Source: Cutaneotrichosporon cavernicola (lineage: Eukaryota > Basidiomycota > Tremellomycetes > Trichosporonales > Trichosporonaceae). From it: a stretch of DNA of 64,000 bases. Below the pieces are notes generated by a model. That model was not told where the DNA came from and did not search any database. It saw nothing but the letters and a program-made list of their open reading frames with translations. The translations under genes and the position numbers were made by a program. Below are positions 34,865-45,950 of this stretch, piece by piece; position 1 is the first letter of the stretch, and the number at the start of each line of letters is the position of its first letter. Location of the stretch: NCBI RefSeq assembly GCF_030864355.1, contig NC_083396.1, positions 2,976,001-3,040,000 of the forward strand, given 5' to 3'.

Positions 34865-35676
34865 ATGTTCCAGAACGTCTACTACGAACGAGTGAGCTGG
34901 GTCGAATAGACATGCTGACGACAGAAAGTCGGCACCTCGCAACCGTGTTATGTCTGTCGCCGACCCACTACCACCGTGTTGGCCACGCTCAAGACGGAAG
35001 ACTTTCTGTATACTTGCCAAGGGCATTTGACTGATGTGTGGGTGTTTGGTCTTGGTTTTGGTGTGGGCCGTTAAGCTGTCCCGTTAGCCTACCGTCTAGC
35101 TGCTGACACCGCCGATGCCTCCACTGGATTCACGGTACATACCTTGACAAACAGAGGGTTGTGAGTGCGCCGTGACGCGCGTGACACTGCCGCTGACACC
35201 AGCGCAACGCTAATCGCGGCGCCATCGGGACCGAGCGCCGACGATATTCGTAAAGTTGTGGACGAGTACCGTGCGCGAGAGACCAGGCGGACTGAGACCA
35301 AGGCTGAGAAGGACGACAAGGACGACAAGGACAAGGACAAGGAGAAGAAAGAGAAAGAGAGCGGCGGGTTGTTGTCGTACCTCCCCTCCCTGCCCGGGTT
35401 TGGGCACGAGGAGAAGGAGAGCTCGTCGCCCAAGTCTCCTCGTTCGCCTGCCCCCGTTACTCCCGTCAATGTCCCGTCGTCCCCTGCCCCGCCGGCACAT
35501 CGCAAGTTTGCGCTGCACCGCGCCATCTTCTCCAGCCGACAGGGGGAGCTCGCGCGCAAGGCTCAAACCGCCAGAGCCAAGGAGGTGTCCAAGAGTGGGT
35601 ATCCTTGTTCCATGTTGGCAGGGCACCAAGTTGACCCATCGCAGCACTGCCGCAGGCGCCTCGAGGCTCGTTCTGA
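34865..35676 (+). CDS. VFA1: VPS4-associated protein 1 (Vfa1)
   Basis: Five-exon model: 34865-34891, 34925-35037, 35155-35160, 35203-35594, 35645-35676; 189 residues, with all frames closing. Vfa1 binds the ESCRT ATPase Vps4 at endosomes and stimulates it. Landmarks: MFQNVYYERKVGTSQPCYVCRRPTTTVL and FLYTCQGHLTDVGFATL near residues 1-52. These carry the C-x-x-C and C-x-x-H zinc-binding pairs. A lysine-rich charged linker follows, and the family-type end LPQAPRGSF. The 6-nt third exon supplies the conserved G-F of DVGFA; skipping it would stay in frame (DVATL). The final intron (50 nt) gives a far better C-terminus than reading through to the TAA at 35789-35791, which would overlap GGPP synthase. 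Confidence 0.85.
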
Positions 35677-35787
35677 CAGAGACTGGTGCTGCACATATGC
35701 AACGTGTCCATTATCTGTACAGTATAAACATGTAGATGGGCTATGGTACAAGAGTAGTTGTGTTGTCCGGGTTGCTATTGTACACTG

Positions 35788-37222
35788 CTAATGCTCAGTC
35801 GGCGTCTTCTCGAGCGCCTCGATAATCTTCTCCAGCGCGCGGTTCCCTCCCAATTCGGCTACCTCGTCCTTGATCTGCTTCAGGAGCGTGTCGAGCACGC
35901 CGCGTGTATACTCGAACGACTTGGTCTCCTTGGCGAGGTAGTCGACAGTGTGCGCCTTGAGCGCGTGTGACGTTGTGCGCTTCTGCATTACGTCTGGTGT
36001 CAGTTCATTGTTCACTGCCCAACTGACTGAGTATCTGGCGGTTGGTCGTGTCCGCGCGGACGCCGTGCACGACGGGAAACGAGAACTTGCCCTCTGTCAG
36101 ATCTTCTGCAAAGCCCTTGTTGTCGGCGTACTGGTGTCAGTTGGCGTTTTCTCCCCGCAGCTCACAGTGCCCGAGGCCAGATTCATGTAGTCGTCACGGA
36201 TCTGGAACCAAATCGAGATGAGGTTGACGAGGGGGACAAAGTCACTGGCGTCAGTGCTTGCGGAACATGTGGGAGAACATACATTGTGGACTCGGACCGT
36301 GCCATCATGAGCTTTACGGCGATGCGGAACAGGCCCCCAGTCTCTGGGCCATCAGTGTTGTCTTCTGAGACTCCAGCACTCACTCCCAAGCACCATCTGG
36401 ACATACTCTTCCTCGGTCGGACACGTCAAGCTGTCACGCCAGAAGAGGTCTAGGCCTTGCCCGCGGTGGAGGTTTAAGAGCTCCTCTGATGTCAGCTAGC
36501 TGGAAACGGCCCGAGCTCACCAGTGACCATAGCGACAAGGTCGGGCGCGGCCGCCTGTCCTTTGCTTTCGCGGAGCTGTAGAAGCTCCTGGAACGCTAGG
36601 AAGTAGACATAGTTGGCCGTGTTGATGGTCTGGGGTACACCGTAGATCATGTGCGCGACGGGTACACCGCGGCGCAGCTCCGAGTCATCCTCGACATCGT
36701 CCATGCTGGTGTGAGCTGTCGTCTATAGAGCGAGTGAGCATAGGCCAGTCCAGTCACTTGACCCAGGAAGGTCTGGTTTCACAGCTTACATCCCCGGCCT
36801 CGTCTACTCACAGTAGACTCGCGTTGTGCAGCATGGACACAATGTGCCGGATAACCTCGAGGTCCGGCTCAGGAACATTGAGCCACAGGTTGAACGCGGC
36901 AATCAACTGCGACCGTACCTCCTTGCCGGCCACCGAGTTGAGGTATGTAAACGGTTCGAGGAGGATCTGCCGTCAGCTGCTGCTATTAGGTTGAATGCGC
37001 GGAGGCTCCGGTGCTGCGGTGTGGCGCTGCTTGCGTTGCTTGCGCGCAGGTGGGCGGTGGGTAGGATAGGAAGATGGGCGGAGGCGCTCGCTCGCCTCGC
37101 AAACTAGCCGAACCCGTGGGATACCGCCAACGCTCACGCTCACGCTCACGCTTACGTACCCGCTCCTGCGATTCCGTCCATGCGTCGCGCTTGAATGTCT
37201 CGCGCAGGGTCGAGTAGTCCAT
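35788..37222 (-). CDS. BTS1: Geranylgeranyl diphosphate synthase
   Basis: Eight exons on the minus strand: 37222-37160, 36966-36812, 36705-36521, 36485-36384, 36343-36283, 36244-36166, 36130-36028, 35993-35788; 317 residues, the normal size. It makes C20 geranylgeranyl diphosphate for protein prenylation and other isoprenoids in the cytosol. Landmarks: [45 protein letters not shown] (first Asp-rich motif DDVED), [23 protein letters not shown], and [13 protein letters not shown] with the second Asp-rich motif DDYMN, then [19 protein letters not shown]. Several introns are 34-42 nt; intron 1 is 193 nt. The symbol is given by homology to the yeast gene. Confidence 0.95.
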
Positions 37223-38073
37223 GCTTGTTAGATGGGTATATGTTTGAGGACGATGAGTGGCGAGTGGCGAGTGGCAAGCGGTGCGGTGAGTGAGATGAAA
37301 GTCAAGGACGTGTCGTGTATCACAGCAATCTACGTCACTCAGGAACATGTCGCGTGCCACCGTGCCGCCGGCGCCGGTAGGCCGGCAGGTTTGTGCGGGT
37401 AGGGGGTGCCTATTTCAAACCATAACATTAGGCGTGCGTGAGGGATGTATAGGCTCGTGCCAAGCGGAGTTGAAGCCCGGTCTTTCCGTGTCGGGTCGGT
37501 AGTTGTCAAGGGTTCGGCTGTTTCGAGGATGATGATAGTTCGGCTGTTTTGTTATCGGTAACAAAGTAGAAGCAAATAAAGCAAACAATAGCGGGGACCG
37601 GGACAATGCAATTCTGCTAAACGTGGTAGTAACGCCTGTACAGATGCGGCCAATATCCCCTCGTCTCTACACCATGCACAGCAGCTCTCGCGCAAAAGGG
37701 GGTTAATCTAGGCTTAGGCGTAAGCGGCGGACGGCGGACGAACGACGGACGGACCTCTTTCCTTGCTCATGATTTCGAACAGTTTGTCACTTATTCGAAC
37801 TTTGAACGCCAACATCCTAACAATCAAACGCTCACACCTCTTCATTCACTCCTACTCCTAGCTAGGTCGCTCCCTACATTGCCGCACGCACAAACATTTC
37901 TTGTCCAGAGCTTGAGAGACGACAGGCCGAAGCGAATCCCGCAAACTCGTCTCTTCTTAACATGCCATTGCTCTGAACGGCCATCATCCCGTCTCCGATC
38001 GCCACTGCCAACCATCACCGCCCACCTCCTACCTCCTATTACCTACCACCACTCCTTCCCCCCCCCCCCCACC
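37223..38073. other. Intergenic region, GGPP synthase / acidic orphan
   Basis: 851 bases between divergent genes. No supported ORF. GC-rich palindromic phrases (GCCGGCGCCGG around 37366-37376) and short GACGGACGAACGACGGACGGAC repeats near 37733-37755 are present. A C13 run at 38058-38070 ends three bases before the next ATG. Confidence 0.4.
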
Positions 38074-39224
38074 ATGTTCCCACTCTTGCTCGAACCACTG
38101 GCCCCGGCGCGCCCCGAGGTCGCCAAGGCTGCTTATACTGCTTGCGGCTGTGTGCACCACCGCGCCCAGCCCACGTCGACCCCATCCTCCCCGATCCCAG
38201 CGACGTGTAGCCCAGCCGAACGGTCCCGCCTCTTCGCCGAGGCTTCCGAGGCCCGCCGCCGTCACAATCAGTGTCGTGACTGGGCGTCTGGTGAGTCTCT
38301 CTTTCTCTTCATGTCGGAAGCATACCGGACGGAATTCGACTATAATTCCCCATTCCCCTTTTGCCACCACCGTCACTGACCCTAGTCGTCTCGGGCGCAG
38401 CACGCGACGCAGTCCACTTTAATGTCGTCGAACATGAATCGCCGTATTCGAGCGGTCAACGCAGCCTCCCCGCGTTCTACTATGACGCGGACTGCCCCCC
38501 GAACAAAACCGACGTGAAACCCCGTGCGAAATGGCCTAGCATCAAGGTCGAGGAGGAGGAGGAGGACTACAGTGAGGAGGATGACGACGAGGACGAAGAG
38601 GACGACGAGGACGACGAGGACGAGCCTATAGGATTAGGAATAGGACTCGGCTTGACACTTGGATTCCAGCATTACCGGCCTCAAGACGAAATTCCCGACT
38701 ACCACTACGCTCGTGTCGAGGTGCTGGATGACAAGCCACAGCGGCTGTATGTCGAGCCGCACTTGGAGGGCTCGGCTTTGCGGAAGCGTCGCCGTTCGCT
38801 ACATGCTGCGGCGCCAGTCGCCCAGCGGGTCAAACTCGAGCCTCTCTCGCCGCCGTTAAGCTCCGTGCCGGCTGTGCCGAGCCACAGTCACGATCGTCGC
38901 ACGGTGCGTCTGAACCGATCACGCGAGAGCGCGCCTCGGCATGTGCACGGGCGCCATGGCCAGGAGCGCGTCCGCCCTCATTCCTCGCATCCCACGCATC
39001 CCAATTCGCCTCATGACAATGCCCGCTCACAACCTGCGACCAATACCACAGCGAGGGCCGACGCCGAACATGGCCGAGCTGCAGACCAGGACTCTCCAGA
39101 CCAGGACTCTCCGAAGCGAATCTGCGATCCCCTCCCTAGCATCGGCGGTCTGTGGTGCGCCCTGGAAACGAGACACCACTCGTCGTCGCACTCATCCTCT
39201 TCAAAGGCACACAAGGGGCCATAA
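38074..39224 (+). CDS. Hypothetical acidic/basic disordered protein
   Basis: Two exons, 38074-38290 and 38386-39224 (95-nt intron, CACTGACCCTAG), 351 residues. The start sits in CCC-ACC-ATG directly after a C13 tract. The N-terminal 70 residues have four Cys and an ERSRLFAEASEARRRHNQCRDWAS helix. Residues 115-145 form a Glu/Asp run (EEEEEDYSEEDDDEDEEDDE). A folded-looking patch follows (DEIPDYHYARVEVLDDKPQRLYVEPHLEG), then RKRRR and a Ser/His-rich tail. Not recognised. The acidic run beside a basic cluster suggests a nuclear, chromatin-associated protein (inference). The next 363 bases to the STN1 stop (39225-39587) hold nothing I can identify. Confidence 0.65.
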
Positions 39225-39587
39225 GAACAGTGGACCCAGATCTCGATCTCGACCTAGACATCGGATACTTGCATATATTAATACATGCTCCTGAACAGCG
39301 TTTGGTCGAGCTATACATTTACAGTTGTACTAGTCCCATGTACAATGCTTCACCTCTGCCACCTGTGCGTCTGGGTTTGACCGTTTGCAGTCGCATAACG
39401 GGTATTTTGGTAACGACAACAAGCGAAACGGGTCAACGGAGAATCTGAATCCAGATCTGATGATTTGCTGCCGCCGTCCTTAGCCGACTCGCAAGGCTTC
39501 AGTCGTTCCTTCCACAACGCCTCGGCTACTCCGGCGCATTTCACGCCGTTGCCACCATAGATCCCAAGACGACCAGAACGCCCTGCG

Positions 39588-41690
39588 TCATACGCCTAGA
39601 CGGAGCAGGCCGGACGCCTCCGCCCACTCAGCAGCCTCTCGGACGGGCTTCTCCGCAATGCGCTCCCATCGCCCATCTGTACCCCATTGTCGTAGTCGCG
39701 CGAGCAGGACTTGGACGGTGATGCCGGGTTCCTGGTGCCTCACCCCAGCTTCACGTTCCGCCTTGCTCCGGAAGGTGGGCCGGCGCTCAGCACGCGCAGC
39801 CACTGCCAATGGGATGAGGAGCGCTCCGAGTAGTTCCGGTGTGACGGGGACATATCCTGCCTCCTGTGTGAGGCCGGACAGTGACACACAAGAGTCAAAG
39901 CTAGCCATCGTCCGCATCGAGTGCATTTGCCCGTTGACCTGCACTACCTCGCCCTCGCAAGCTGCGACGCGTATCGCCCAGGTGACCAGTCTGATCATCT
40001 TTCGTTGCCGCTCGTCGTCATTGAGCTTGTAGTCGCTGCTGCGGAGGCCGCGCGCCCGGCGGCCAGCAACGACTCTCTCATCCTCTTGCGTGATGCGACC
40101 TTCCTTGACCCGTTTCCGGCGCTCGTTCTCTTCTCGTCGCGCCCTGGTGTCGACGACGAGCGCCGCCAGCGTCTCTAACCGGTCAACAGCAAGGAGGGCT
40201 GTGACTGTGAACGGCTCGAAGGAGAGGGTTGAGAGCGTTGAGAGCGTGGAAAGGAACGACGTGTCTGTTAGGAGGGGCCGGGGCGTAGCCTCAACGAGGA
40301 ACGGGCTTGGACTCGCTCTTGCATCCCGTTCTCGCTCGGCCTTGGATCGGAAAGTCGAGCGTGAGTCCCGGGCTATTGGCGCGGACTCGGCGATGTGGGA
40401 GACGTGGGCCCCACTCCCCTGGGCCTTGGCGGCTTCGCGCTCAGCCTTGGAACGGAAAGTTGATCGAGGGCGAGGTGTCACGCAAGAAGGGCTGTTCTCC
40501 GCACGACTGGGTGCGAATATCTCAGGTGTCGCGGTCCGCCGAGGCTTGGGCGTGGGAGACGCTCTGCGTGCACGCACCGGTGGTGTGGGGGACGGGGACG
40601 CGCGGGATGAAGAGGCCACTCGCCCTCGCCTCAGGGGAACAGTGCACTCAGCATACTCGGGGAAGAGGGCTGCGAGTTCTGGCACTTGCGCGGTAGGGTC
40701 AGCGAGAAGTATGTGCGTAGCAGAGGACATTGCGCGCCTCGTTTCGCGAACGAGGTGGTCGGTCAGGTAGTACTTGAAGGTCCTCTCGTTCAGGAGCTTG
40801 GAGGGGAGCTTGGAGGGGTGAGGAAGGTCGGGGCTTAGGTCATCCTCTACCTCGTCGGCTTCGCTTGTCATGTCCCATGTCGACAGAATGCTCTTTGTGG
40901 GAGACGACAGCACGGACGCAGGTGGTGCTGTTGCTGGCATCTGGAATGGGCAGGAATACACCTCGCGGTGGAGGCGGATCACGTTCTCGGCATGCGCGTA
41001 CTGCTCATCTGGGTCAACAACACCTGCTGTCAGCTGCACGTGTACATGTGGAGCTCACGAACGTAGCCCGATCCTGACTCCTCGTCAACCACGACCTGCC
41101 GCACCGTGTCGCTCTTGCGCATCCACTCCTCCACGTAGCCAGAGAGGCGCACCGTGTCGCCCACGATGATGTCGGGCCGGACGTAGTAGTTCTTGGGCTG
41201 TGGTGGGGGTGGTCGCGCGACACGTTCCCTCACCGAACGGAATGTGGTCCTCGCCTCCTTCTTCTCCTTCTCCTTCTCGACCTTGAGTTCGACCTGCGCG
41301 AGCTTGACCGAGACGTTCAGCACACAATCGCCGTCCCCGTCATCCACTGAAGTCAGCTTAACATCGAGCGGGTCCCGGCTGAGGAAGGCGCACAGGTGAT
41401 GGTCATGGACGTGTCCTTGTGGTCGACACCGGCGACCCAGCCCACAAGTTGAACGAACTTGCACGGGAAGTGGTCCAAAAGGAAGACGTCTGGTGTCAGC
41501 TAATCTGAGAGCTCGGCAGCTCACCCCTGGTGGTGCGTGTGACGAGGTTGGTCTCCTCTCGGAGCGCCCGCAGAGCGTACACGTCGCTCACAAAGCACAA
41601 TGCGAGCGCTTGTGGACGGTGCACCCAGCTCTGCAGTGCCGCGAGGCTTGGAGGCGCCTCGAAGACCCGCCCCGAGCTGGACGCGTCCAT
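39588..41690 (-). CDS. STN1: CST complex subunit Stn1-like OB-fold protein
   Basis: Four exons on the minus strand: 41690-41525, 41489-41394, 41346-41059, 41023-39588; 661 residues. The N-terminal OB fold matches Stn1: FLLDHFPCKFVQLVGWVAGVD, TITLDDGDGDCVL, IIVGDTVRLSGYVEEW, then VVDPDEQYAHAENVIRLHREVYSCPF. That last D-P-x-x-E..H...V..L....Y..PF block is the strongest Stn1 sign. Stn1 works with Ctc1/Cdc13 and Ten1 in capping telomeres and recruiting polymerase alpha-primase. A helical stretch LLNERTFKYYLTDHL and a long Ser/Pro-rich linker follow. The C-terminal segment is folded and may be winged-helix. TFRSKAERE recurs three times, with a weaker fourth copy (TTFRSVRERVA). Divergent from SURF1. 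Confidence 0.8.
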
Positions 41691-41847
41691 GCTAGAGTTG
41701 TTGATGACGGCAAGACGAATGTGTCAACAAACACCGTCAACCGATTCGGAGACGGAAGCAAATATTGGATTCGTATGCCGCCAACCTCAGTGCTCAGCGA
41801 CCAACTCAACTGGATGCTCGAGATGACGGCTCCCTCACTGTCGCAAC
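41691..41847. promoter_or_regulatory. Bidirectional promoter, STN1 / SURF1
   Basis: 157 bases separate the two start codons, so both genes must be driven from this compact region. No motif stands out beyond modest AT richness (ATATTGGATT near 41761). Confidence 0.55.
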
Positions 41848-42918
41848 ATGTCCCGCCCCCTCTTCTCCGCGTTCCGAGCGGCCTTCCGCTCCGGCGGGGC
41901 GCCCTTCGGTTCGCGTGCTGCGCCGCGGTCCGCCTTCAACTTTACGGCCGGGCTCGGTGCCGGCGCTGGCTTCACGTTCGGTGCGCGCCGTGCGTCGTCG
42001 ACTGTGGTCAGCACGTCGACGCGCTCGACCCTCTTCCGCCCCATCACAATCATTCTTGCGTTCGCTCCTATCTTGTGCGGGTACCTCGGCGTGTGGCAGG
42101 TACAGCGGCTCAAGTGGAAGCTTGCACTCATCGAGGAGATCGACCACAACCTCACCAAGGCGCCGATCGCACTCCCCGACCACGTCAAGTGAGTCCCATT
42201 GGCCCCTCTGGGGTCCAGATGCGTTAGCCTTTCCTTGCTGACAGCAGCATGTCCGCTCTTCCTGACTTTGCCTTCCGCCGTGTCCTGCTCAAGGGCCACT
42301 TCCGCGGCCCACCCATCCTCCAGGGCCCCCAGACGCGCGACGGCACTGCTGGTTACCATCTGATCGTGCCGTTCGACCGCAGCGCCGAGGGCGGAAGCAC
42401 AGTACTCGTGAACCAGGGTTTCATCCTGACGGCGGAGGGCGACGCTATCCGCGAGGGACGCAAGCCCGTCCCTGGTCTGGCGGCCGACGGTGGGCCGGGA
42501 GAGGAGGTGGTCATCGAGGCGATGCTCACCAAGGTCGACAATGACGCCAAATCCTACTTTGTCCCCCCAAACCAGCCGCACGACAACCAATGGTTCTGGA
42601 AGGACATTCCCGAAATGGTCGAGTGGGTTGGCGGTGAGGCGGCGGGCGTGCAGCCTGTGCTCGTCGATGTGATTGATCGTGAGTCTGCATTTGGGCTAGC
42701 TAACAGCAGACGGAGACAGCGGCGTGCCCGCTTCCATGCGCATGGCCAAGGGCGTGCCCGTTGGCAGGCCTCCTACAATCGAGCTGCGTAACCAGCACTT
42801 GACGTACGTCATCACATGGTTCTCGCTGTGCGCCGTGACGACTGTCATGCTCGGCCTCGTCATCCGGTCCGGCCGCACGAAGAAGATCCCCAAGCGCCGC
42901 CCCTTCGGGCGCGGCTAG
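41848..42918 (+). CDS. SHY1: SURF1/Shy1 cytochrome c oxidase assembly factor
   Basis: Three exons, 41848-42188, 42248-42678, 42710-42918 (last intron 31 nt), 326 residues. Surf1 sits in the mitochondrial inner membrane and helps build heme a/Cu centres of cytochrome oxidase subunit 1. Signs: an Arg/Ala/Ser presequence, TM1 with ITIILAFAPILCGYLGVWQVQRLKWKLALI (the G-x-W-Q-x-x-R-x-x-W-K signature), FRRVLLKGHFRGPPILQGPQ, VLVNQGFI, QWFWKDIPEMVEW, RNQHLTYVITWFSLCAV (TM2 with the N-x-H-x-x-Y-x-x-T/x-W-Y/F signature). The tail is basic. The 3' splice site of intron 2 is AGCAG before ACGG; the next AG would break the frame. Confidence 0.96.
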
Positions 42919-43368
42919 TCGCATCGACGTCGCGTCTGTACACTACAACTTGCATGCACTATTCATAAGCCGGGAGGGAGGGTGGAGGGATGGAGATGGC
43001 GAATGCCGATTGGCAGACCTCTCATCTCCTCATGGCCGCTTTGTCACTGTCTGCTGCTCAATGTTCTTCAAACCGCTCCCCGGCCTGGTGTCGGGTGACG
43101 CCCGGCGCCAGGTGCATTAACGGCCGAGGCGCACTGGGCGACGTTGGAATGTGATGAAGCCAACGTCACCAAAGTGCTTCCGGTATCGTCATCGTTCCAA
43201 GTGAGGGGCTGACAAAGCTGGTCCATGCCTCGCTTCGCTGCTCCTCTTTCATCTAGTCACTCGACTCATAACTCACAGCTTGGACTCCCGTCTCGCTGCG
43301 CCCATCTCGTGCTTGCGCGGCCGCTCACTCCAACACCCGTGCCTGCGCTAACCAACCTCCACCTCCAC
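42919..43368. other. Intergenic region, SURF1 / F-box-like array
   Basis: 450 bases marking the left border of the array. An in-frame ATG at 43225 could extend the first array gene by 48 residues, but that stretch (Ser/His/Pro-rich) lacks family similarity. No repeats or mobile-element ends are visible at the border. Confidence 0.4.
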
Positions 43369-44355
43369 ATGTCCGGCCCCGACAATGGCGCAGCACTCGA
43401 CCACAAGGCGTTCCCAGACATCTTCGAGGCGATCCTCTCATACGCGCCCGCGGCTTCCATCCTCCGGCTACGCCTCACTTGTCGCCGACTGCGGGGTTGG
43501 GCTGATGCTCGCCTGGCCCCAGACCTGGCGATCGCGTATGTATCCTCCGTGCGCGGAGTGAGAGCGCGCTCGTCCACGGGCTTTACGCCGCACTTTCCCA
43601 CGCCCGTCTTACGGCGAACACAAGCGGCCGAGTGGCCCTCCTCCGCCACTAGGCTCTTCGCCAGCGTACTCGCGCACACCACGACTGTGGACTTGGCCGA
43701 GGTGTTCCCGCCCACTGGTCTGCATCCTCTCCCATCCTTCCTGACCAATGTGGAGACGCTACGCATTGCAGTGAGCAGAGATGGGTGGAGTGAGGCGCCG
43801 CGACCACCCGACCTCACTGGACCTCTCACCGCGCCAGAGGTCATCCTATTAGGCCCGACGAGCTGGAGCACGATGCCTGGCCTGCGGATTCCGCATGGTG
43901 TGCGGCGGCTCGTCATCAACTCGCCCCTCCACAGCCCGATGATCCAGGTGGACAACGTGGGCAGACCAACTGATTTGTCCGAGGCCGTGTTCCTCTTCGA
44001 CGCGCGCGATGGCCTGGATTGGGCAGATCCCGACTTTGCGCTCAAGCAGCAGCATCAGGCGCTCGTGTACTCTGTCGCGGGGATTCTTGTTGCGTCTCCG
44101 CGGATGCGGGTCACGCTCGTGAACCTAGACGCGTTGAGTCCCATGGCTCTGGGGATTGCGCCGGTGGAGATGGCAGGGAAACGCGTACAGGAGGTGTTTG
44201 CTGAGCGCGTGCGCGTTCATGTTGTTCGGCAGCTTGGCGAGGTCGACGTGCTGGGGCTCCAATTCCTGTCACTTGAGGAGTATGCGGCGACGAGGAGTGC
44301 GGAGGAGCTTGCCCTGGAGATGGGCGAGCGTAAGTCGGCGCATGTGGTGAACTGA
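43369..44355 (+). CDS. F-box-like paralogue 1 (intronless)
   Basis: Start at MSGPDNGAALDHKAFPDIFEAIL; 328 residues. The N-terminal motif FPDIFEAILSYAPAASILRLRLTCRRLRGWADARL fits a degenerate F-box (helix, L-R-x-T-C-R-R-x-R), the module that binds Skp1 in SCF ubiquitin ligases. Downstream the family pattern appears: APEVILLGPTSW, GVRRLVINS, a MRVTLVNLDALSP strand and a tail FLSLEEYAATRSAEELALEM. This is the least similar to the tight subgroup at 44.7-51 kb and has no intron. The Skp1-adaptor role is inferred from the fold only. Confidence 0.65.
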   Translation: MSGPDNGAALDHKAFPDIFEAILSYAPAASILRLRLTCRRLRGWADARLAPDLAIAYVSSVRGVRARSSTGFTPHFPTPVLRRTQAAEWPSSATRLFASVLAHTTTVDLAEVFPPTGLHPLPSFLTNVETLRIAVSRDGWSEAPRPPDLTGPLTAPEVILLGPTSWSTMPGLRIPHGVRRLVINSPLHSPMIQVDNVGRPTDLSEAVFLFDARDGLDWADPDFALKQQHQALVYSVAGILVASPRMRVTLVNLDALSPMALGIAPVEMAGKRVQEVFAERVRVHVVRQLGEVDVLGLQFLSLEEYAATRSAEELALEMGERKSAHVVN

Positions 44356-44772
44356 CCGTAGCTTTGTGACGATTCGAACTCTCAACGAAGCGAGGCATAT
44401 CCTGTGCTCGACTCCCCTTGGCGTCTGCGCTGCTGCCGCTCCCTTTCTCGTATAATCTGTCCGTTGTAAGGCTCACTTGAATATCTGTTTGATCTGCTAT
44501 GCACGTTGCTTGCCTCTCGTTCTGCTGACACTCTGACACTATGCTCATAACCCCTCTTGCCTCTCCCCAGCCACTGCCTCTCTTCTGTTCACCTTCTCGC
44601 AATAACTGCTGGAGCGCTCCTCGACTCGACTCTGTGGTGAAGCCGAAACCCACCCGATGGCCGGGTGCCAAGGCTGCCGGATCCGAAACACATTCCAATC
44701 GACCGTTTGGGCCCCGCACGGTTTCCAGTTCATCTCTCGTCTCACATCTCGTCCCTTCGCTGACACGACACC

Positions 44773-45677
44773 ATGGCCGACACGAACGATGCGACCAATG
44801 GTCCTAGTAGGTCCCTCTCCTTGCCTCGCTGACCGCAGCCATCGATCACCTCGCGTACCCGCACGTCATCGAGCGCGTCCTGCAGTTCGCGGACGCGCGC
44901 ACTCTGCTAGCCTTCAGCCGCACTGCCCAAGCGTATCGGCCCTGTGCAGCCGTCGCGACGCGCCACATTGTCGTCGAGCCATGCGGCCGCTCTCTCGCTC
45001 TACGCAGCTCGCGCGGTTCACTAGGCATCGAGGTCGAACCGCAAGCCCACCACATCCCGGCACACGCGCACATCCCCATGGCGAGTCTGACCCACACCCG
45101 AGTCCTAGACTTTATCGGTCCCGTTGGCCGCAATGCCCCTCGCCTTCTCCAATCCATTCCCGCCGATATCGTTCGCGTAATCCAGCGCGACGGGATAGCG
45201 AGGCATAACTTTGTCGCGTTCAAATCAACAACCACCATCGTGTTTGGCGACCTCGTCCTACGGTCTGATGCGCACGTCTCGGCGTACTGGTCTGGACCGG
45301 GAGTGCCCCCAAATACGAGGCTCGTGTGGAACATCAAGGGCATTCGGTCCGGGTCGCCGGTGACCAACAAGCTCACGGACAAGGGGCTGCGTGAGATGGT
45401 GCTCCACTTTTCTATTGATTCAATCTGCAAACTGCAGCCGGAATGGTTCGATTTACTCTCAAAGTGGATTATGATCTTGTCCAATCTAGAGGAGATTAAG
45501 ATGCGGTTCGTTGGCTTGGACGAGCTGCTTGAGCGGCTCGACATGCCACCCACGAGCATCTGGATCTTGGCACGAGGCAAGTTGGGCAAGCGCGCATCGT
45601 TCATCTCGGCGGAGGCGTATGAGTTGGAGGTGGGGAGGGAGCAATACGAGCTGGAGACGTGTGAGGAGCTGTGGTAA
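44773..45677 (+). CDS. F-box-like paralogue 2 (tight subgroup)
   Basis: Exons 44773-44806 and 44839-45677 joined by a 32-nt phase-1 intron (GTAGGT, CTGACCGCAG); 290 residues. Reads MADTNDATNGPTIDHLAYPHVIERVLQFADARTLLAFSRTAQAYR, the family N-motif. Then TRVLDFIGPVG, TTTIVFGDLV, a ligand-like aromatic loop AYWSGPGVPPNTRLVWNI, LREMVLHFSID, and the tail FISAEAYELEVGREQYELETCEELW. It ends in the shared C-terminal Trp. The intact copy gives the reference architecture for the broken copies that follow. Function unknown beyond the F-box-like motif. Confidence 0.75.
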
Positions 45678-45950
45678 TTGTGTAGGTCGATGGACGGGTA
45701 TCCGCCGCTTGTCGAAGCGCTGTTCTCGACGATTTCGGAAGGCGCAAAAGGGATGTTGGTGTGAAATGGTTGCTGTGTGGTGGACTTGACACCAGGTCTG
45801 ATCCAACTCTCAGAACCTCACCGCGCAGGCATGGATTGACATCGTGCGCCCTCAACCAGCCCCTCCACGTCGACGACATACTGCCACCTTTCAGCCATAT
45901 AACTGTTCTTCCACTAGCACAATCCAACTTCTTCCACTACCTCATCCCTA

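Noticed and set aside
34319..35026. 235-codon minus-strand ORF with PPHL repeats
   Set aside because: Reads through the intronic 12-nt repeat, the promoter and antisense to VFA1; an artefact of repeat period divisible by three.
35595..35791. VFA1 reading through to the TAA at 35789, overlapping the GGPP synthase stop
   Set aside because: A 50-nt intron at 35595-35644 gives the family-type end LPQAPRGSF and removes the overlap.
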